A stretch of 64,000 nucleotides of DNA from Phallusia mammillata (lineage: Eukaryota > Chordata > Ascidiacea > Phlebobranchia > Ascidiidae): contig QLIY01000383.1 of NCBI GenBank assembly GCA_003260075.1, positions 1-64,000 of the forward strand, in the 5' to 3' direction. The translations under genes and the position numbers were made by a program. This document shows positions 38,401-50,789 of the stretch, in pieces (positions within the stretch are counted from its first letter, which is position 1; each line of letters begins with the position of its first letter). The notes under the pieces were generated by a model. That model was not told the DNA's origin, did not search any database, and was given only the letters and a program-made list of their open reading frames with translations.

Positions 38401-39903
38401 CACGTTGATTGCCATGAGTTTCACTTCATCTTCAATGATCTTTAGATTTTGAACTACTTCCGAACTGGATGATGATGTTGTAATGTTCAGTATTGAATCG
38501 ATGATGACTTTATCTGTCGAGTTAGATGGATAGGTGGGCTCTGTTAAAAGTTAAAAGATTTTTAATTGCTTTTTTTACACTAAAGCGGGACTGTGGACAC
38601 AGAGTTGTAGGTCGGCCTGGGTTCGGGCCGGGTTTCGGAGCGGGTTAGGCCTTAGGTTATTCAAAAAAAAACGGGGGGGGGGGGTGAATTGGATGATGAT
38701 GTTGTAATGTTCAGTATTGAATTGATAATGACTTTATCCGTCGAGTTAGATGGATAGGTGGGCTCTGTTAAAAGTTAAAAGATTTTTAATTGCCTGTTTT
38801 TTTACACCGAAGTGGGACTGTGGACACAGAGTTGTAAGTCGGGCCTTGCTTTTCGGGCCGGGTTCGAAGCAGGTTCGGGNCCTGTCAATCAAACTTTCGG
38901 GCCTATTCGGACTTCTCAAAAACATATCGGATGTGGGCCGCGTTCGGGCTATATGCAATACCAAGATATGGGGTGGAGCACGCTTAGGTACATTGCTCCG
39001 TGCAAAAAGAGAAGTAATAAAAATGCAGGGAACGCATCGCTTGTACTTTAGCCTTTTAACTACGCTGGTTGATAAGTTGTTGGTTTAAAAACGTACACTC
39101 ATATGTAAATCGTAGTACATCAGGCCTATTGAAGACACCAAATAACGAATCAAATCGGTCTCCTACATACAGCGAGGAAACTAGACCAAGAACCTTTACT
39201 TAATGACTGAAAAACATATTAGATATTACACGCATGAATTGCAAATATTACCTTCCGTGGTGTTTGAAAACGATGCGATCCCGATTTTACTAAGGCATTT
39301 CTTTTCTGTGAAAAATATAAAACAATTAAGATTGTAAGCTCTTATATTAAGCGTTAAAACCAGTCTCACTCACCAACAAATATTTCCATATCTTGGTCCC
39401 ATGTACACCTGACCCCTCTACGTTTTTTCTTGCACTTACATTTGCAATAACCTGCGACAACATAATTTAAAATTACCCCTTAACACTTTCGACTCTCACA
39501 AGCAGATAATAGGTTTTGTCTTCTCAACAGTTAAAGGTCTATTAGTCTTACAAGCAACATTTTCGCAAACATTATAGTTAAAAAACATTTGTTTAGTTAA
39601 GTCAAACTTACTCTCACACAGCTTATTCTTCGCGTTAGCTGAAAGTTCTTTAACATCATCATTCTTGTCGTAGTCGTCGTCTGAAAAATTCAATTCTATC
39701 CAAGCAATCGGTTTCAGAGTTGTAAACGAGTCTGAAATTGGAGGCCGAAGCCGAATCGTTTTTAAAGCCCGTTTAGGCGCAAAAGTTTAATTGACAGGCC
39801 TATGTGTTTCAGTGCTGTTGGGCATAAGAATCCAGCAACTAGCTGCTTAGCTACGTAATTTATATTAAAAAAAATACAGACACAGAATGCAGGCCCGAAA
39901 CAA

Positions 39904-39990
<87 letters not shown>

Positions 39991-40727
39991 GCTATAAAAA
40001 ACAAACAAGACACGACTCTAACAAGCCCAGGCTCCTTTTTTCTATTTTTTAATTGAACTATTTCGCCAAATGCTTTTTGTACATAAGCAACATGCATTAA
40101 TGGCAGCTGGTCAAATTTTAGCAATTTTAAATTGCCCAAGTTTTACAAGTGCTTTTGTTTTTACGGCGTTCGTGTTGTGTCAATTGATCAATAAATGAGT
40201 CGATCTTTAGTTGATTTTCTACGTTACTATATAGTCTTTTTTCTGCGATTTACAATACTTACAAACGACCCAGTCTTTTTTATTACAGTCATACTTCAGT
40301 GAATATAAGTTTCTCCATTCGTTCCAGACATCAATCCGTTCTGTCATAAAGTAAGTTCAAAACTACAATTTTTATAAACCGAACAAAATTAGACAACTCC
40401 ACACACTGCAAAAGCTTTGTTTGCATTTAGGTTTTACTGTAAAAAAAATGACTGCAAAAAGGTATGCAAAGGTAAAATTTTCAAATCCACTAAAAAAAAC
40501 AGCATACATACGGCGTCGTTTCCATGTACAAACACCTCCATTTTCCTCAAGGAATATAGGTGGTTTGTTAAAGCCTTTGAATAGTGAGTGGAAAAATTTT
40601 AATAGGTGACCTATGAAAGTAAGTTAAGCATTGCAAAAATGGGAATATAAATCCACATCTTATACATACCTGTTGATGGTCCAGTCAAAACTACCAGAAG
40701 CACTATTACCAGGTAAAATTTGTCCAT
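35456..40727 (-). CDS. Adhesion GPCR-2 (paralog of GPCR-1)
   Basis: Exons: 40670-40727 (signal peptide MDKFYLVIVLLVVLTGPS), 40263-40340, 39612-39680, 39374-39451, 39252-39305, the GAIN/GPS exon starting at 38540 and ending at 37484 (or its duplicate end 37633), 36838-37069, 35975-36490 and 35456-35607. The ectodomain is short, with single cysteines and a CKCKCKKKRR-like basic patch rather than a named domain. The GPS is TCSCNHTT. TM1-2 exon length is 232 nt, identical to GPCR-1. The TM3-6 exon is intact (WMSVEGLVLL, GWGVPAIIVAFASVIGF, VLPLVVAMAFNVIVAIKV, LVPALGISWVFALLAG). TM7 is MYLNALVTGLQGFMLLLVYC. The GAIN exon is inflated by duplications around G runs at 37614 and 38171, so its true length is shorter than assembled. 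The ligand is unknown. Confidence 0.87.
37476..37770. repeat. Duplication around a 10-nt G run in the GPS exon
   Basis: The GPS-coding end of the exon is present twice, before and after G at 37614-37623. Only one copy can be real per allele. Confidence 0.85.
38002..38361. repeat. In-frame duplication around a 10-nt G run in the GAIN exon
   Basis: Codons for ASVLSTSQTTAGVTLNVAD to SLLIQNNT occur twice, joined by G at 38171-38180, and happen to stay in frame. Minor differences (N or D, E or D) between copies fit two alleles. Confidence 0.85.
38460..38860. repeat. Duplication around a 12-nt G run at the GAIN exon start
   Basis: The 5' end of the GAIN exon and its upstream intron are repeated on both sides of G at 38673-38684. 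An ambiguous base N is present at 38880, nearby. Confidence 0.85.
39904..39988. repeat. Poly-G run, 85 nt
   Basis: Pure G run in an intron of GPCR-2, without a duplicated flank; creates a false poly-Pro frame. Confidence 0.9.
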
Positions 40728-41091
40728 TGACCAAGCATAAAACACAGAAATATGAAAACTACAGCACAACCTGTTATACTACTGCTTTATAGAGTAAAAA
40801 TGTTTCAGTGCAATCATACCTTAGGTACAAAATTATTTTTAAAACACATCTGGCAAGCTAGCAAAGTTCTGTAACAGCGGGGGGGGGGATGGTCCAGTCA
40901 AAACTAGCAGAAGCACTATTATTAAGTAATATTTGTCCATTGATCAAACATAAAACACAGGAATATGAAATCTACAGCACAACCTGTTATACTACTGCCT
41001 TATACAGTGAAAATGTTTCATTGTAATCATACCTTAGGTACACAATTATTTTTAAAACACATCTGGCAAGCTAGCAAAGTTCTGTAACAGC
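40677..41091. repeat. About 200-bp duplication around a 10-nt G run at GPCR-2 exon 1
   Basis: Signal-peptide exon and upstream flank occur at 40670-40878 and again at 40889-41091 (G run 40879-40888). The second exon copy lacks a donor because it begins at the run. Confidence 0.85.
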
Positions 41092-42830
41092 CTTAAGCCA
41101 AAACTGCAACAGTAACACAGTCTATTCATGTCACGGGGTCTACTTTAAGCAAAACTGTAATTTCATTTTGGGTGAAACTGTTTCGACAATCTTCTTTACT
41201 GGATTTTTCTCAAACTAACTAATATAAGTAAGCCGCAGAAAGTGCATACTGTTTCGACCTATAGGGTTCATTAATGCTGCTGGTGACAATTAAGACGCAG
41301 GCCGTATGGGCGACTGTAGCCATCTAACGACACTTTAGTTTGTTGGAATGGGAATAAAAGGCCTAAAAGTCTTCCTGACCATTCTGTTCGATGCCCCAAC
41401 AGACTGGAGTGTCGTTAGATGGCTACACTTGTGCGAAACAGTACGCACTGGCTGCAGCTTGCTTATCATTTGTTGGCTTGGTGCTTTTATATGACTAACA
41501 TACGTTTGCACGAAATTTACGCTACCTAACACATTTAAAATATTAAAAAAAGCTTTTACAGTTTAGATTTCCTAACCAAAACAAGCGGTCTAGTGACCTT
41601 CAATAACAAACATGCGTGAATACGTTTTTATTGCAAACATCGACAAAGCTCTCTAGCAGTAAGGCGTTCAAGATATCTCGGTCAAAAGTGCCTGATGACA
41701 CACCCAGCGTGACTCTACCATTTATCAACACCAGTGTGCGTATTACTGCAAGGAAGTGATGCGACTCCATGTTGTGTATTACTGCTTTGGCGTACTTTTA
41801 CCATCCTGTGTGTACTACAGTCGTGATATAAGTCAGCACTAGTATATACCAAGCGAAGTTTCAGGCCTGGCCTATTTGTAAAGCTATTTTGGTTTAGTGA
41901 AGAGAGCACAACATAGTATTTGTCTTTTACATCGTGTCGGTTTCAATTTTTACCTAAGATTACTTGTAAAATCTTAAATTGAATGCGGAGAGATAATCTT
42001 GATTAATTCGATCGTTTGTTGCTGATTTGAAATTGGTATTGAAACCTGAACAGTGATTGTAATACACACATTCAATTGGACAATTTTTTTTTAAAGAAGA
42101 AGTAACATGTTGAACTCTACTCCAGAGTATGTTCATTCGCTCAATATGTTTTATTATGATGTTTAACATTTAAAACAAGAACGGTTTTAACAAATATTTA
42201 GAGCTCTTCTGGTAGTTATATTTTTATTCCAACATTTCGACGTCCTATATAGGTCGCCTTCATCAGGGTAAACAACACTGAATGCGACTAGTACAGTGCA
42301 CGATACACAAAGGAAAAAAGATAAAAACGCAAGCACGTAACAACGCAACGAAAACACTGTGCGATAACGAATGATTTGGCTTCTATTCTTTAAACAGGAC
42401 GCCAAATTCGTTTGACACTGCTCGTCAAAAAACTTGGTTTAAAACATAATAAAATCATCCGTTGTAGGTCGCAACGGAGTAAATCAAAATACTTGTTCCT
42501 AAGACACCGAAGTTGTGCTTTATCACTGTTCAGATCAGAATTTAAAACCTAGAAGTAAGTTGCAGTAAGACAAAAAACAGTAACACATCAGGTTAATAGA
42601 TCGTTTAAATTTTATTAAATCGCTACATTATGAGATAATTGGCAAACAATGGCATCGAAACATAAAATGGCATCAAAAACTATTTTCGAAGTATATACAA
42701 GTACAACGTATACAAGTGCAATTGTGTAATGGTATAGTATGGTGGCAATGGCATGGCGTATTGCGAGTTTTTTTTCATGTGAATATCAGTATAGCAACTC
42801 TTGAAACAGCATGGTTTGTAGAAACTCAAG
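41092..42830. other. Intergenic between GPCR-2 and LRR gene A
   Basis: Holds hammerhead-family remnants at 41231-41460, a TGATGAAGG-type motif at 42234-42267 and the LRR-A 3' flank. From about 42120 the sequence matches the start of the second duplication unit near 51800. An AATAAA on the minus strand at 42611-42616 could serve LRR-A. Confidence 0.5.
41231..41460. repeat. Two decayed hammerhead-family copies facing each other
   Basis: 41231-41285 (minus) has stem I AGCAGCA/TGCGGCT (six of seven pair), core TTAATGA, GGTC, GAAA and a decayed stem III. 41434-41460 (plus) keeps GAAACAGTACGCACTG and TGCAGCT only. Between them 'ctaacgacac' and 'gtgtcgttag' form an inverted repeat. Confidence 0.55.
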
Positions 42831-45547
42831 TTAGAAAACGCAGACATGCTGACTGGGATCAGAGAAATCAAATCCAAGACATTGTTCTGTCACATTCTGA
42901 AAATATACATGAAGGAATAATATAGTGAACTAATAGAGTGACAAGCAATGATATACCTCTTGGTTAATATTAGTAAAACTATAAACACGCCATGTATTTA
43001 GACAAATGTTTAACTTCGCTAAGATCACAACCAGGGCTAGTAGGCTATTTTGAAATAGTCATTGACTGATTGCTTTTTATGAACCATTGTGTCAATAAAA
43101 TACACTCCAATACTTTCCTATTAGGGCAAAACTGATCCAGATTAGTTACCTGAAGCATAGAAGTAAGAGAGTTTCCAGAAAAGTCTGCATAGTAAACTCC
43201 TGGCTTGCGGCATACGACTCCAATGGATTCAATCTAGAAACAAAACGGTTGATTTTGACATGAACTTGCATTCCAGAAATTTCGATTTGAAAGATCTTCC
43301 AGCAATTAAAGTATTGGTATGACTTTGTTCATACCAATTTGCTTCTGGGTTCGCCGTACTCTGGATCCGACGAGAGAGCAGTTGCCTGCATCCAATTGTC
43401 GGCTACGTTAAAACTTTTGATGTTTTCCATTCCAACAAGCATGCCTCGACTCAATGTTGCGAGACCTACGAAAACAAGATTCGAACATTATGATCGTATA
43501 CGCCATGATGTAAGACTGCTGACCGGTGATACTGCCTTAATCATGACTCATGTACTTAACCTAAAACTGAATATAACAGATAAACTGACAGAAAATTCCA
43601 CTTACCATTATGTGACAGATCCAACTCGCGCAACTGAGGCGGGGGGGGGGTATAGTCGTCAATTGTTCTGATGACGTTGTAGCGCAGGTTCAATGTTTTC
43701 AGTGACGTCAGGCCGCTGAACGTTCCCAGCGTGATCTTATTCAACTTGTTTCCTAGAAGACAGATGCATTGAGTTTTATTATTAGGCACTGCCGTATAGG
43801 ATTTGTGAAATTTTAAAATTAGCGATATTTGGATGGTGTTGAAAACCTATTTTATTTTTTGCAACCAAAGGATATGAGAATGGTTTATTTATCGTATATA
43901 TTCTGGCAGTTTACCAGACAAGTCCAAGGTCTCCAAATTTGGTTTGCCGTTGAAAGCACCATCCTCGATGCTTTCGATCACGTTGTCCTTCAGAGATAAA
44001 TATTTAAGAGAGTTCATTCCTGTAAGTTTGCTGCCATCAAGTGAGGAAATACGGTTGTAGGCGAGGTGGAGGTACTTGAGTTGCCATAGAGACGCGAAGG
44101 CGGCGCTTAACCACCGGCTGATGTTGTTGTTATCGAGATAAAGGTACTGGACCTAGTTCAGTAAGAAGTCAAAATGGACCCATGTCAATATGTGTATGGT
44201 TTAAAACAAATAATTACGACAGCATGGCACACAAATCACTGGTTGCGTATGGTTTGCAGCATCCTATGATTTAGACTACCTGGTCAAGTCCCTGAAATGT
44301 GAAGAAGTTGATCGAAGTAAGATTGTTGTTGTTCAAATTTAAAGTTTTGACGTTGCTCAGTGGCACGAACGACCGCGGTTGGATAGTTGTGATGGAGTTA
44401 TCTCCCAAATCCAGATTCTCCAGATTCGATGCACCAGAAAAGGTCAAAAGTCCAATACTGACAAGGCTATTTTGGCCAAGATTAAGTTCCTAGAGAAGAC
44501 AGAATAATTGCTTTTTTCAGCACCTTGTGTATTGAAGTCGCTAACTACAAGGTAGGAATTTTTCAATTATTTTGCGATTTGGAAGGTACGATAACCGTCG
44601 TTGCGAAAGCGGCAATATCTATTTAATGTTTACCTTAAGATTAGGTACGGATCCAAAACCAACGTCTTCTATAGCGCTGACCCCAGACTCGGCCATGATA
44701 AGGCGATATGAGATTGTGTTTGACGTTGTGTCATCTTCTGTATCAGTAACTGCAGACTCTTCTGCAAGAACAAATTAAGACTTGAGCAAAGAACACTGTA
44801 CTGAACTTTCAACAAGTCTAAAAGAGGTACATTGATCGCTTGTGTGAGTATGATGCAGGGTATGCTGTCAAATACCATCAATAATTCCGTATTCGGTATT
44901 GGAATTACACCTTCTTGGTAACAAGACAACATCAACGCAAACATTTAAATGCATCAAGTAGTTCAAAAACACTATTTGTATGATAGCCCATGCATTTTCT
45001 TATTGGTTGTGCTTTATCACCCAAAATTTTCCATCGTTTTTGAAAATTTCCCCGTCATATATACACTTTAGAGTTAGCGTTTAAATTTAGCTTAACATAT
45101 TAACATACAATGCTCGACCTTGTTAAGTTGTTGTTCAGCTTCCAGTATTACAAAACTTATGACTTTCCTTGATGGCAAACTTCCTTTTTTTTAAACATGC
45201 TTAAATAGTTTAAAGCAAAATAAATTTTTGGAAACTTACTTTGCTTGGCAGGGTTTTGGATTCCGTGGAGAGTTGCATACGTAAAGTTTTCATTAATTGT
45301 GATTGGTCCGTCTAGGTGACACGTGACAGTCACAGTAGTTTCGTTGCCGTAGTGAGACAGGACCCTGGTGCATTCATCTGCAATGGCAGGAAAATAACTT
45401 TTACTCCGGACATAAAGTTACACAATCACATACATGTTAAAGCACCAGAGTTTATGAAGCCTTGCAATTCTTACCTTGATTTTCTTGAGCCACGGCAAAA
45501 GTGGCGCACAATGCCAATACTAGAATAGCAACCAGCTTTGTCAACAT
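42831..45547 (-). CDS. Secreted leucine-rich-repeat protein, copy A
   Basis: Extracellular LRR protein of 404 residues as assembled. Exons: 45475-45547, 45240-45377, 44634-44761, 44280-44489, 43915-44152, 43606-43752, 43335-43465, 43150-43233 and 42831-42896, with consistent phases. Residues 1-20 are a signal peptide (KLVAILVLALCATFAVA). A cysteine cap follows (DECTRVLSHYGN). Repeats include LNLGQNSLVSIGLLTFSGA, LDLGDNSITTIQPRSF, LNLNNNNLTSINFFTF, LYLDNNNIS, LHLAYNRISSLDG and LNLRYNVIRTIDD. The C-cap has cysteines and the protein ends in HVCVF. No transmembrane or GPI signal is seen. A 10-nt G run at 43641-43650 replaces codons that read SFAQMH in copy B. The layout recalls soluble LRR recognition proteins, but function is unproven. 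Confidence 0.9.
43641..43650. repeat. 10-nt G run replacing LRR codons
   Basis: Copy B has 18 nt between the shared GACTAT and CAGTTGCG codons, while copy A has 15 nt of mostly G/C run. No duplication flanks it. The frame survives with one codon fewer, giving a false Pro-rich stretch. Confidence 0.8.
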
Positions 45548-45587
45548 TTTTTAATCTAATTTTAAATTTTAGGCAATATTTCAGTAC

Positions 45588-45593
45588 TTTATA
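45588..45593 (-). promoter_or_regulatory. TATA box of LRR gene A
   Basis: TATAAA on the minus strand, about 41-46 bp before the ATG, followed by a 5' leader. The matching place in copy B reads 'tagcttgtgc' on the plus strand and has lost it. A third copy of this promoter near 63045 keeps a TATA-like core. Confidence 0.55.
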
Positions 45594-46508
45594 TCTCTTT
45601 CTGCAAAACGCGCAATGAAAAATGTTCAATCACTAATACATGTGTATTCCACTAATTTTTAAGTGCGCTTTTTGACATTTTCCAAACGTCTAAACAGCGC
45701 TTGTTGTCTTTGCAACTTCCATAACGTTTTAACCCTACTTTTAAAAACAGCTTTCAAACGTTTCTCGTCGACCAATCTATACTTCGCCGACTGTCTTGCT
45801 AGCTCTGTACCGTTATCGAACCCAAGCCCTTGTATTTATGCTAACAAACCTGATGCCTCGCAGCCATTCGCGATTTCAAAAAGCGTCTCGAGCTTACCTA
45901 ATGTGCAATGAGAGCGCTGACCGAACCACAAGCTAGCACACGGGCACCACCCGAAGCTATTTTAAGCGCACGATTTTATGCGGTCTATTTTACACCGTTT
46001 GGAGATTTTGGATTTTTTAAAATATGCATTCTGGCGCCCTTACCCGGCTTATTTCGTGGGACGTTGTTGTGTGAACAGAACTTAAGTTGTAGGACAAACT
46101 ATAGTTTTGTTGTGTGCGGCTTCTTTGTACTATAGTATGAATGGCTTTGGTTATGCAAAACCATGATAAGTAAAACACTTCTAAAATTGTCTGACACCGA
46201 CCCTTGCTAGATATTCGGTTTTCGTGTGTCTCAAAGCAGAGCTCTTTGGCGTGGTTTTCATCTAATACTCACAGAGATACTTTTTATTATTAAACTATTA
46301 CTACGGACAATTACGCTTCCCATAGTTATAAACCCTTAATGTTTGTTGCCTAAAATGGTAAACGGCACTGGTTTAGTGTACGGAGAATTGATAGATAGTG
46401 TCAGTAGAGTTAATAGAGTCATTAAACTTCTATGATGATGAGATTGTTTGCTCATTACGCAACATACAAATACGTTTCCATATACGTTGTGTACGCAACC
46501 TATAGGTC

Positions 46509-47031
46509 CTATACTATAGGGGTTCCCAACCTGTGGTACGCGTACCACTAGTGGTACGCGAAAGTTGTTTAGGTGGTACGCGAGTAGCTTTCGCTTTTTT
46601 TCACAAAAATTTGGATTCACAACTTGATATTTTGTTAATCTGGTTTTGTTTACAAAAAAATTCCCCAAGCCTCTTTTTATTGTTACGTAACTATTTCTGT
46701 TGTTTCGTTCGTTAACGATCTACAAACTACAGGTTATGTCAATTGTCAACAAGAAGCACAGTTGCTTTGAAAAGCCGTACAACGCTGTGGGACAGTGGGC
46801 GTTGATGACGGCCAATGATTGCTCGGCCAATTGGTGGACAGTAAACAAAAACAAAAATATCATTAAATTTAGTGGTCGTGCTTTAGTGTTATTTTAGTAG
46901 GTCAATATTATTATTCTTAATAAAATATGATTCGATTAAATAAGTTGTTCTGCAAGAAGTGGTACGCGTTGCAGTACAAAGCGTCCAAGTGGTACGAGAT
47001 CGAAAAAAGGTTGGGAACCCCTATAATATAG
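46509..47031. mobile_element. hAT-like non-autonomous element
   Basis: Terminal inverted repeats 'ataggggttcccaacc' and 'ggttgggaacccctat' bound about 520 bp. Sub-terminal 'gtggtacgcg' boxes face inward. It is absent from the matching place in unit B (about 57900-57960), so it inserted after the duplication or was lost there. Confidence 0.75.
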
Positions 47032-48261
47032 GAACGAGAAAAAACCTGCCATGAAGAAAAATTCAAAGCAACTTGGTCGTATGACCCTTACAGGGTTCGA
47101 AACCCCCGTCATGTTTTTTTTTGCAAATCGGCTGTACATATAAACGTGTGAATCATTTGTTTGTTATTTTCGCGCTTAGTAGATTTCAAGTTACAGATTT
47201 GCGTATGTTACGTGATTTGGAAAAACCGTTGTAAATTTCTGACAATTCGTTTCCAACTTATTTTTGAGGGAGAATGGTTTTAGACGAGTATACGCTTTTT
47301 CTATATTTTACAAGGTTTCAACAAATTTTTACATAATTTCTTTCGCCTAATTTACAAACACGTGTTGATTAATTGCATTTGTAGAAGTTTATAAATTCAA
47401 AAATTAACGTTTAGGAGAAATGACAACTATAATACCTTTCATTTCTTCTCCATTTAAGACTCAATCCTTAAAACACACGACTAATGAGAAAATCCCTTTA
47501 AAATGACGCGCATCAATTTCGTAGCGATGGAACCAAGCCCGCATTATAATTTTCATACGACATGGCAAGCTATCGTACGCACGAGATCAGTGTGAGATCA
47601 CGAATCTAAGGCCCAAGGCGCCATTATAGTTCATACAAATCTAACATTTCGGTGTCTGCATGCATATTTGGTGTCGAATTCTTGGAATTCATGAACTATG
47701 TGTTAAGTCAAACAGAGGCTAAATGTTTAAAAGGGTAGAAATTTTGCCTGCACGTATGTAGACGTTTAGAGCCCGAAACCGACCAGAAAATTGTAAACCC
47801 AAATGCGGTGCATCACATTGTAAACAAAGAAGTTTCCAATCTGAACAAAGATGTCTCGTAACATTTGACAACTAGTGGTAAACTTTTAACCGGGTATTTT
47901 GACAATCTAAGATTATTCACGCGTTTTCATGCCGCACTCTATTGTCTCGCTGTGTCATGTGTCATACTTTAACATGTTTTGTTGGAATTTGATGCAATTG
48001 CGTATTCGTGCACCTTGAGGTACACCAATGTACTTCCGGCAATTGTGTCGAAATCACACGAGCAAACAGTCGGTTCAAATTGGAGCTCCACACGTGCGGT
48101 AAAACGTTGTTTTCTTCCCAGAACACAGTTAGAAATCGGTCCGTATTTTGGGACAGCAGACACACACAAAATTGTAATGTAACCTAATACCATGCGCTTT
48201 TGTGAAAAAGGCACTTTGTCGGAAAGCGTGTGAAAACATTTTTCACTTTAAATACCGGGAT

Positions 48262-48324
48262 ACGATGCAGGTATGCAGGTATGCAGGTATGCAGGTATGC
48301 AGGTATGCAGGTATGCAGGTATAT
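48262..48324 (+). repeat. 8-bp minisatellite (ATGCAGGT)n
   Basis: About eight perfect tandem copies. Any open frame across it is a by-product of a period that is not a multiple of three. Confidence 0.95.
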
Positions 48325-49416
48325 ACTTTTGTGGGTACAAGGCCGTGGCCCAAAACGGGATGTCAAAATAACCAAACTCTGCTATATGGTCAAATATGTG
48401 TCTTTCAATAAGAAGGCTCTAGGATTCATTAGGCAAGTTTTTAATGACGTGAAAATCAAAGTTTTATATACAATATCAGGATACGATCCAGGTATTCGTG
48501 TGACGCAACTTAATACTAGCTCTGAGTCCAGTTAGTACCTTCGTGCAATAAAACAAGGCTAGAAATCAAGTGTTTGACGCCCTAAATGCGGCGTCGCTAA
48601 CATATGTTGCGAAAGATAAAACAACGTCGCAAACAGGATCAATTAAACGCATTAAAGCTGAGTAATGCCTTCCTCGGAATACTAATTATTAATACCCTGA
48701 ATATAATAGGTAACGTTCTAAAGCTGCGTTAAGTGACAACAGAGGAAATAACAATCATGAACAATGAGCTAAGAGCTGGCGGCATATGGGCTTTTCTCCA
48801 ACTAAAATGCAACCAAGAAAACTAACAGTTAGGATAGCGGCCCTTTACGTTTGAAGTATGTTCAGATTAGTTGTACAGTAGTTGCACAGAGAAGAACTAT
48901 GCATTTGCTCATTTTTCAAGAAAGCAATAGAAACGCAGCTTCTAAATGCCATTCAAAATATTGCTTGCCTAACTTGTACATGCATGGAAAAACTCGTTAG
49001 GGTAAAAGTCTAAAAAAATGAAAAAAAATGCTACTGTTACCAATTTAAATGTGATAATTTGTTTGACCCATTTACATAAAAAACTATATTTTTTCACTGT
49101 TTATGGCCGTAATTTTCACCAGCTGTTTTCAAACGTGAGCAATTCAGGATAGAGGTCATTTCCCATAGCATGAGTAATTGAGGAAAAAGCTGTTTTCGGC
49201 TTTATAACACGTAACAAGTATTGCCGCGATTTTGTTTGCCGTCCTGTTGAACTAAAGTTGCAAAGGAAAACTTTTGTGAAGTCACATAACAAAAGTAAGT
49301 ACCATTACAATAATGCTAACAGTAGTTTCATGTTTAAGGGAAGTTTATATGTGCAGTAAAAATGACAACAAAAATTTGTTATAAAAACAGTCATATTGTG
49401 TTGCATTGTTTTACAG

Positions 49417-50373
49417 ATGAACAGCAAGGTGTTCTCTATCGTTTTGATCTGCCTTCTTGTTTTCTGTCGCCAAAGCGATGCATCATGGTCGAAAATAAAA
49501 AAAATTGCTAAAGCAGCAGCTAAAGGAGCAGCAAGGTAAACTGTTTTCTTAAATAGAAATCGTTAGACATTCTAACCAAGCGTAAGACAATATGTTAAGT
49601 CTAGCTTCTTAGAGAGTATTTCTGACTGAGAAATTTTACCAGTGTTTATGTTAACATTTAGACATAACACTATAACGATAAAAAAATACGAAATGATTTA
49701 ATTGGTTTCTATTTCTCTGAAGTTTGGCACTACATTGGCTTGTGAACAACACGCTTTAATACATCTGATACCGATGCAATATGATTGTTGATTTGAAGTT
49801 ATAAAAACAAAATAGTAAGCCTAAACTAAAAAGAAAAAAAAAACTTTTAGATTGATACAAGCTCCAACATTTACGCAAATCTGTGTGGAACACCAATAAA
49901 AAAATTGACACGGAAAAACGACCTTTTTTTCTTTATAACCTATGCAAGTGATTAGCTAAACTAAATTTGAATTTTATTGCGTCTTTTTCAGTGCACTTGG
50001 AGATTCTAGACAGCACGAAAGATTGACCATGGGTAAGTTACTTATAATAAAAAATAGATTTTACAGCAGGGATAGGCAACCTTTTCTTCTATTGCAACCG
50101 TTTGAAACTGAAATTTTATCGCGGACCGGCTATCAAAAAAACAAAACAAAAAAAACTACAAATATTTGAAAACGTCTAAATATGTTTATCATCCCGGAAA
50201 AACATTGGCAAAATGTTCCTGAGCATTTAACCTAAAAAATTACTCGGCCCTGGTAACGAACTCGTCGTGGACCGGCAGTTGCCCACAGCTGTTTTAAAGG
50301 ACGAACTATCACATATTTCGTTGTTTCAGATGACATCGAATTCATGGAAGAAATGGAAGACCTATTTGATTAG
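49417..50373 (+). CDS. AMP-1: cecropin-like cationic peptide precursor (candidate)
   Basis: Predicted secreted host-defence peptide precursor of 67 residues, in exons 49417-49535, 49992-50032 and 50330-50373. Phases are 2 then 1 and all borders are GT-AG. Residues 1-22 are a signal peptide (MNSKVFSIVLICLLVF, ending SDA). Residues 23-40 (SWSKIKKIAKAAAKGAAS) would form a lysine-rich, alanine-rich amphipathic helix starting with a tryptophan, as cecropins and several ascidian peptides do. Residues 41-53 link to a strongly acidic tail (DDIEFMEEMEDLFD) likely to neutralise the peptide until processing. Signal, cationic helix and acidic propiece is the known plan of tunicate precursors such as styelins. 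The ATG directly follows an AG (49415-49416), so an upstream leader exon ending at 49294 (AAAA then GTAAGT) or a trans-spliced leader is likely. AATAAA lies at 50417. No homologous name is assigned. Confidence 0.72.
50066..50293. mobile_element. Short element in AMP-1 intron 2
   Basis: Ends 'cagggataggcaacc' and 'ggcagttgcccacagctg' face each other; both sub-terminal parts carry 'gcggaccggc' or 'gtggaccggc' boxes. About 230 bp, no coding. Flanked by 'ttttaca'/'ttttaaa', a probable imperfect target duplication. Confidence 0.7.
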
Positions 50374-50416
50374 TGTGAATCGTTCACACTGTTTTATTAC
50401 GTGAATTGACATTCAT

Positions 50417-50426
50417 AATAAATAAA
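50417..50426 (+). promoter_or_regulatory. Overlapping poly(A) signals of AMP-1
   Basis: AATAAATAAA begins 44 bp after the TAG, giving two overlapping AATAAA hexamers. Confidence 0.7.
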
Positions 50427-50789
50427 AAATTACGTGGACATTACCAAAAAATTGCGAATTTGGCAGCGTATTAAGGCAGTTTGATCCAAAGACGTTACAC
50501 CAACCACGAATCATTTAACTTTTTTAGTTTTATGCGCGCCAACCTGTCTGTTTTCTCAGTTCAAAAAAACATGAGAAGCATGCACTCACAGTGGAATTTA
50601 ATGTCATCTCGTCACAAATTATTTTAACGTGTGGAATAATGTCAACTATTCGGTTTTTCCATCACTTACGTGTGTATTGTAGTTTTTAATATTGCACAAA
50701 TTAAGTCTAAAACGTTTATTCTTTGTCCCAACTTTTTTGTAAAGCGTTGCCTAATTGCAAAGCAAGCAAATGTCTTAAAACATACAGCA

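Larger units (their letters stand above)
45594..49294. other. Upstream of LRR-A and toward AMP-1; duplicated non-coding DNA
   Basis: Up to about 47760 this matches 56770-58690 downstream of copy B, so it belongs to the segmental duplication. It contains a hAT-like element (46509-47031) and a minisatellite (48262-48324). No exon chain is seen; the open frames are not supported. Confidence 0.5.

Noticed and set aside
46336..46715. Open frames on both strands near 46.5 kb
   Set aside because: They run across a hAT-like element and non-coding duplicated DNA.
47086..47110. tRNA-like box 'agggttcgaaacccc', also near 58023 and 58132
   Set aside because: Only a T-arm-like segment; it is part of the segmental duplication and lacks the rest of a tRNA.
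48184..48535. Frames with a YAGMQVCR-like repeat
   Set aside because: Produced by the 8-bp minisatellite; no splice or homology support.
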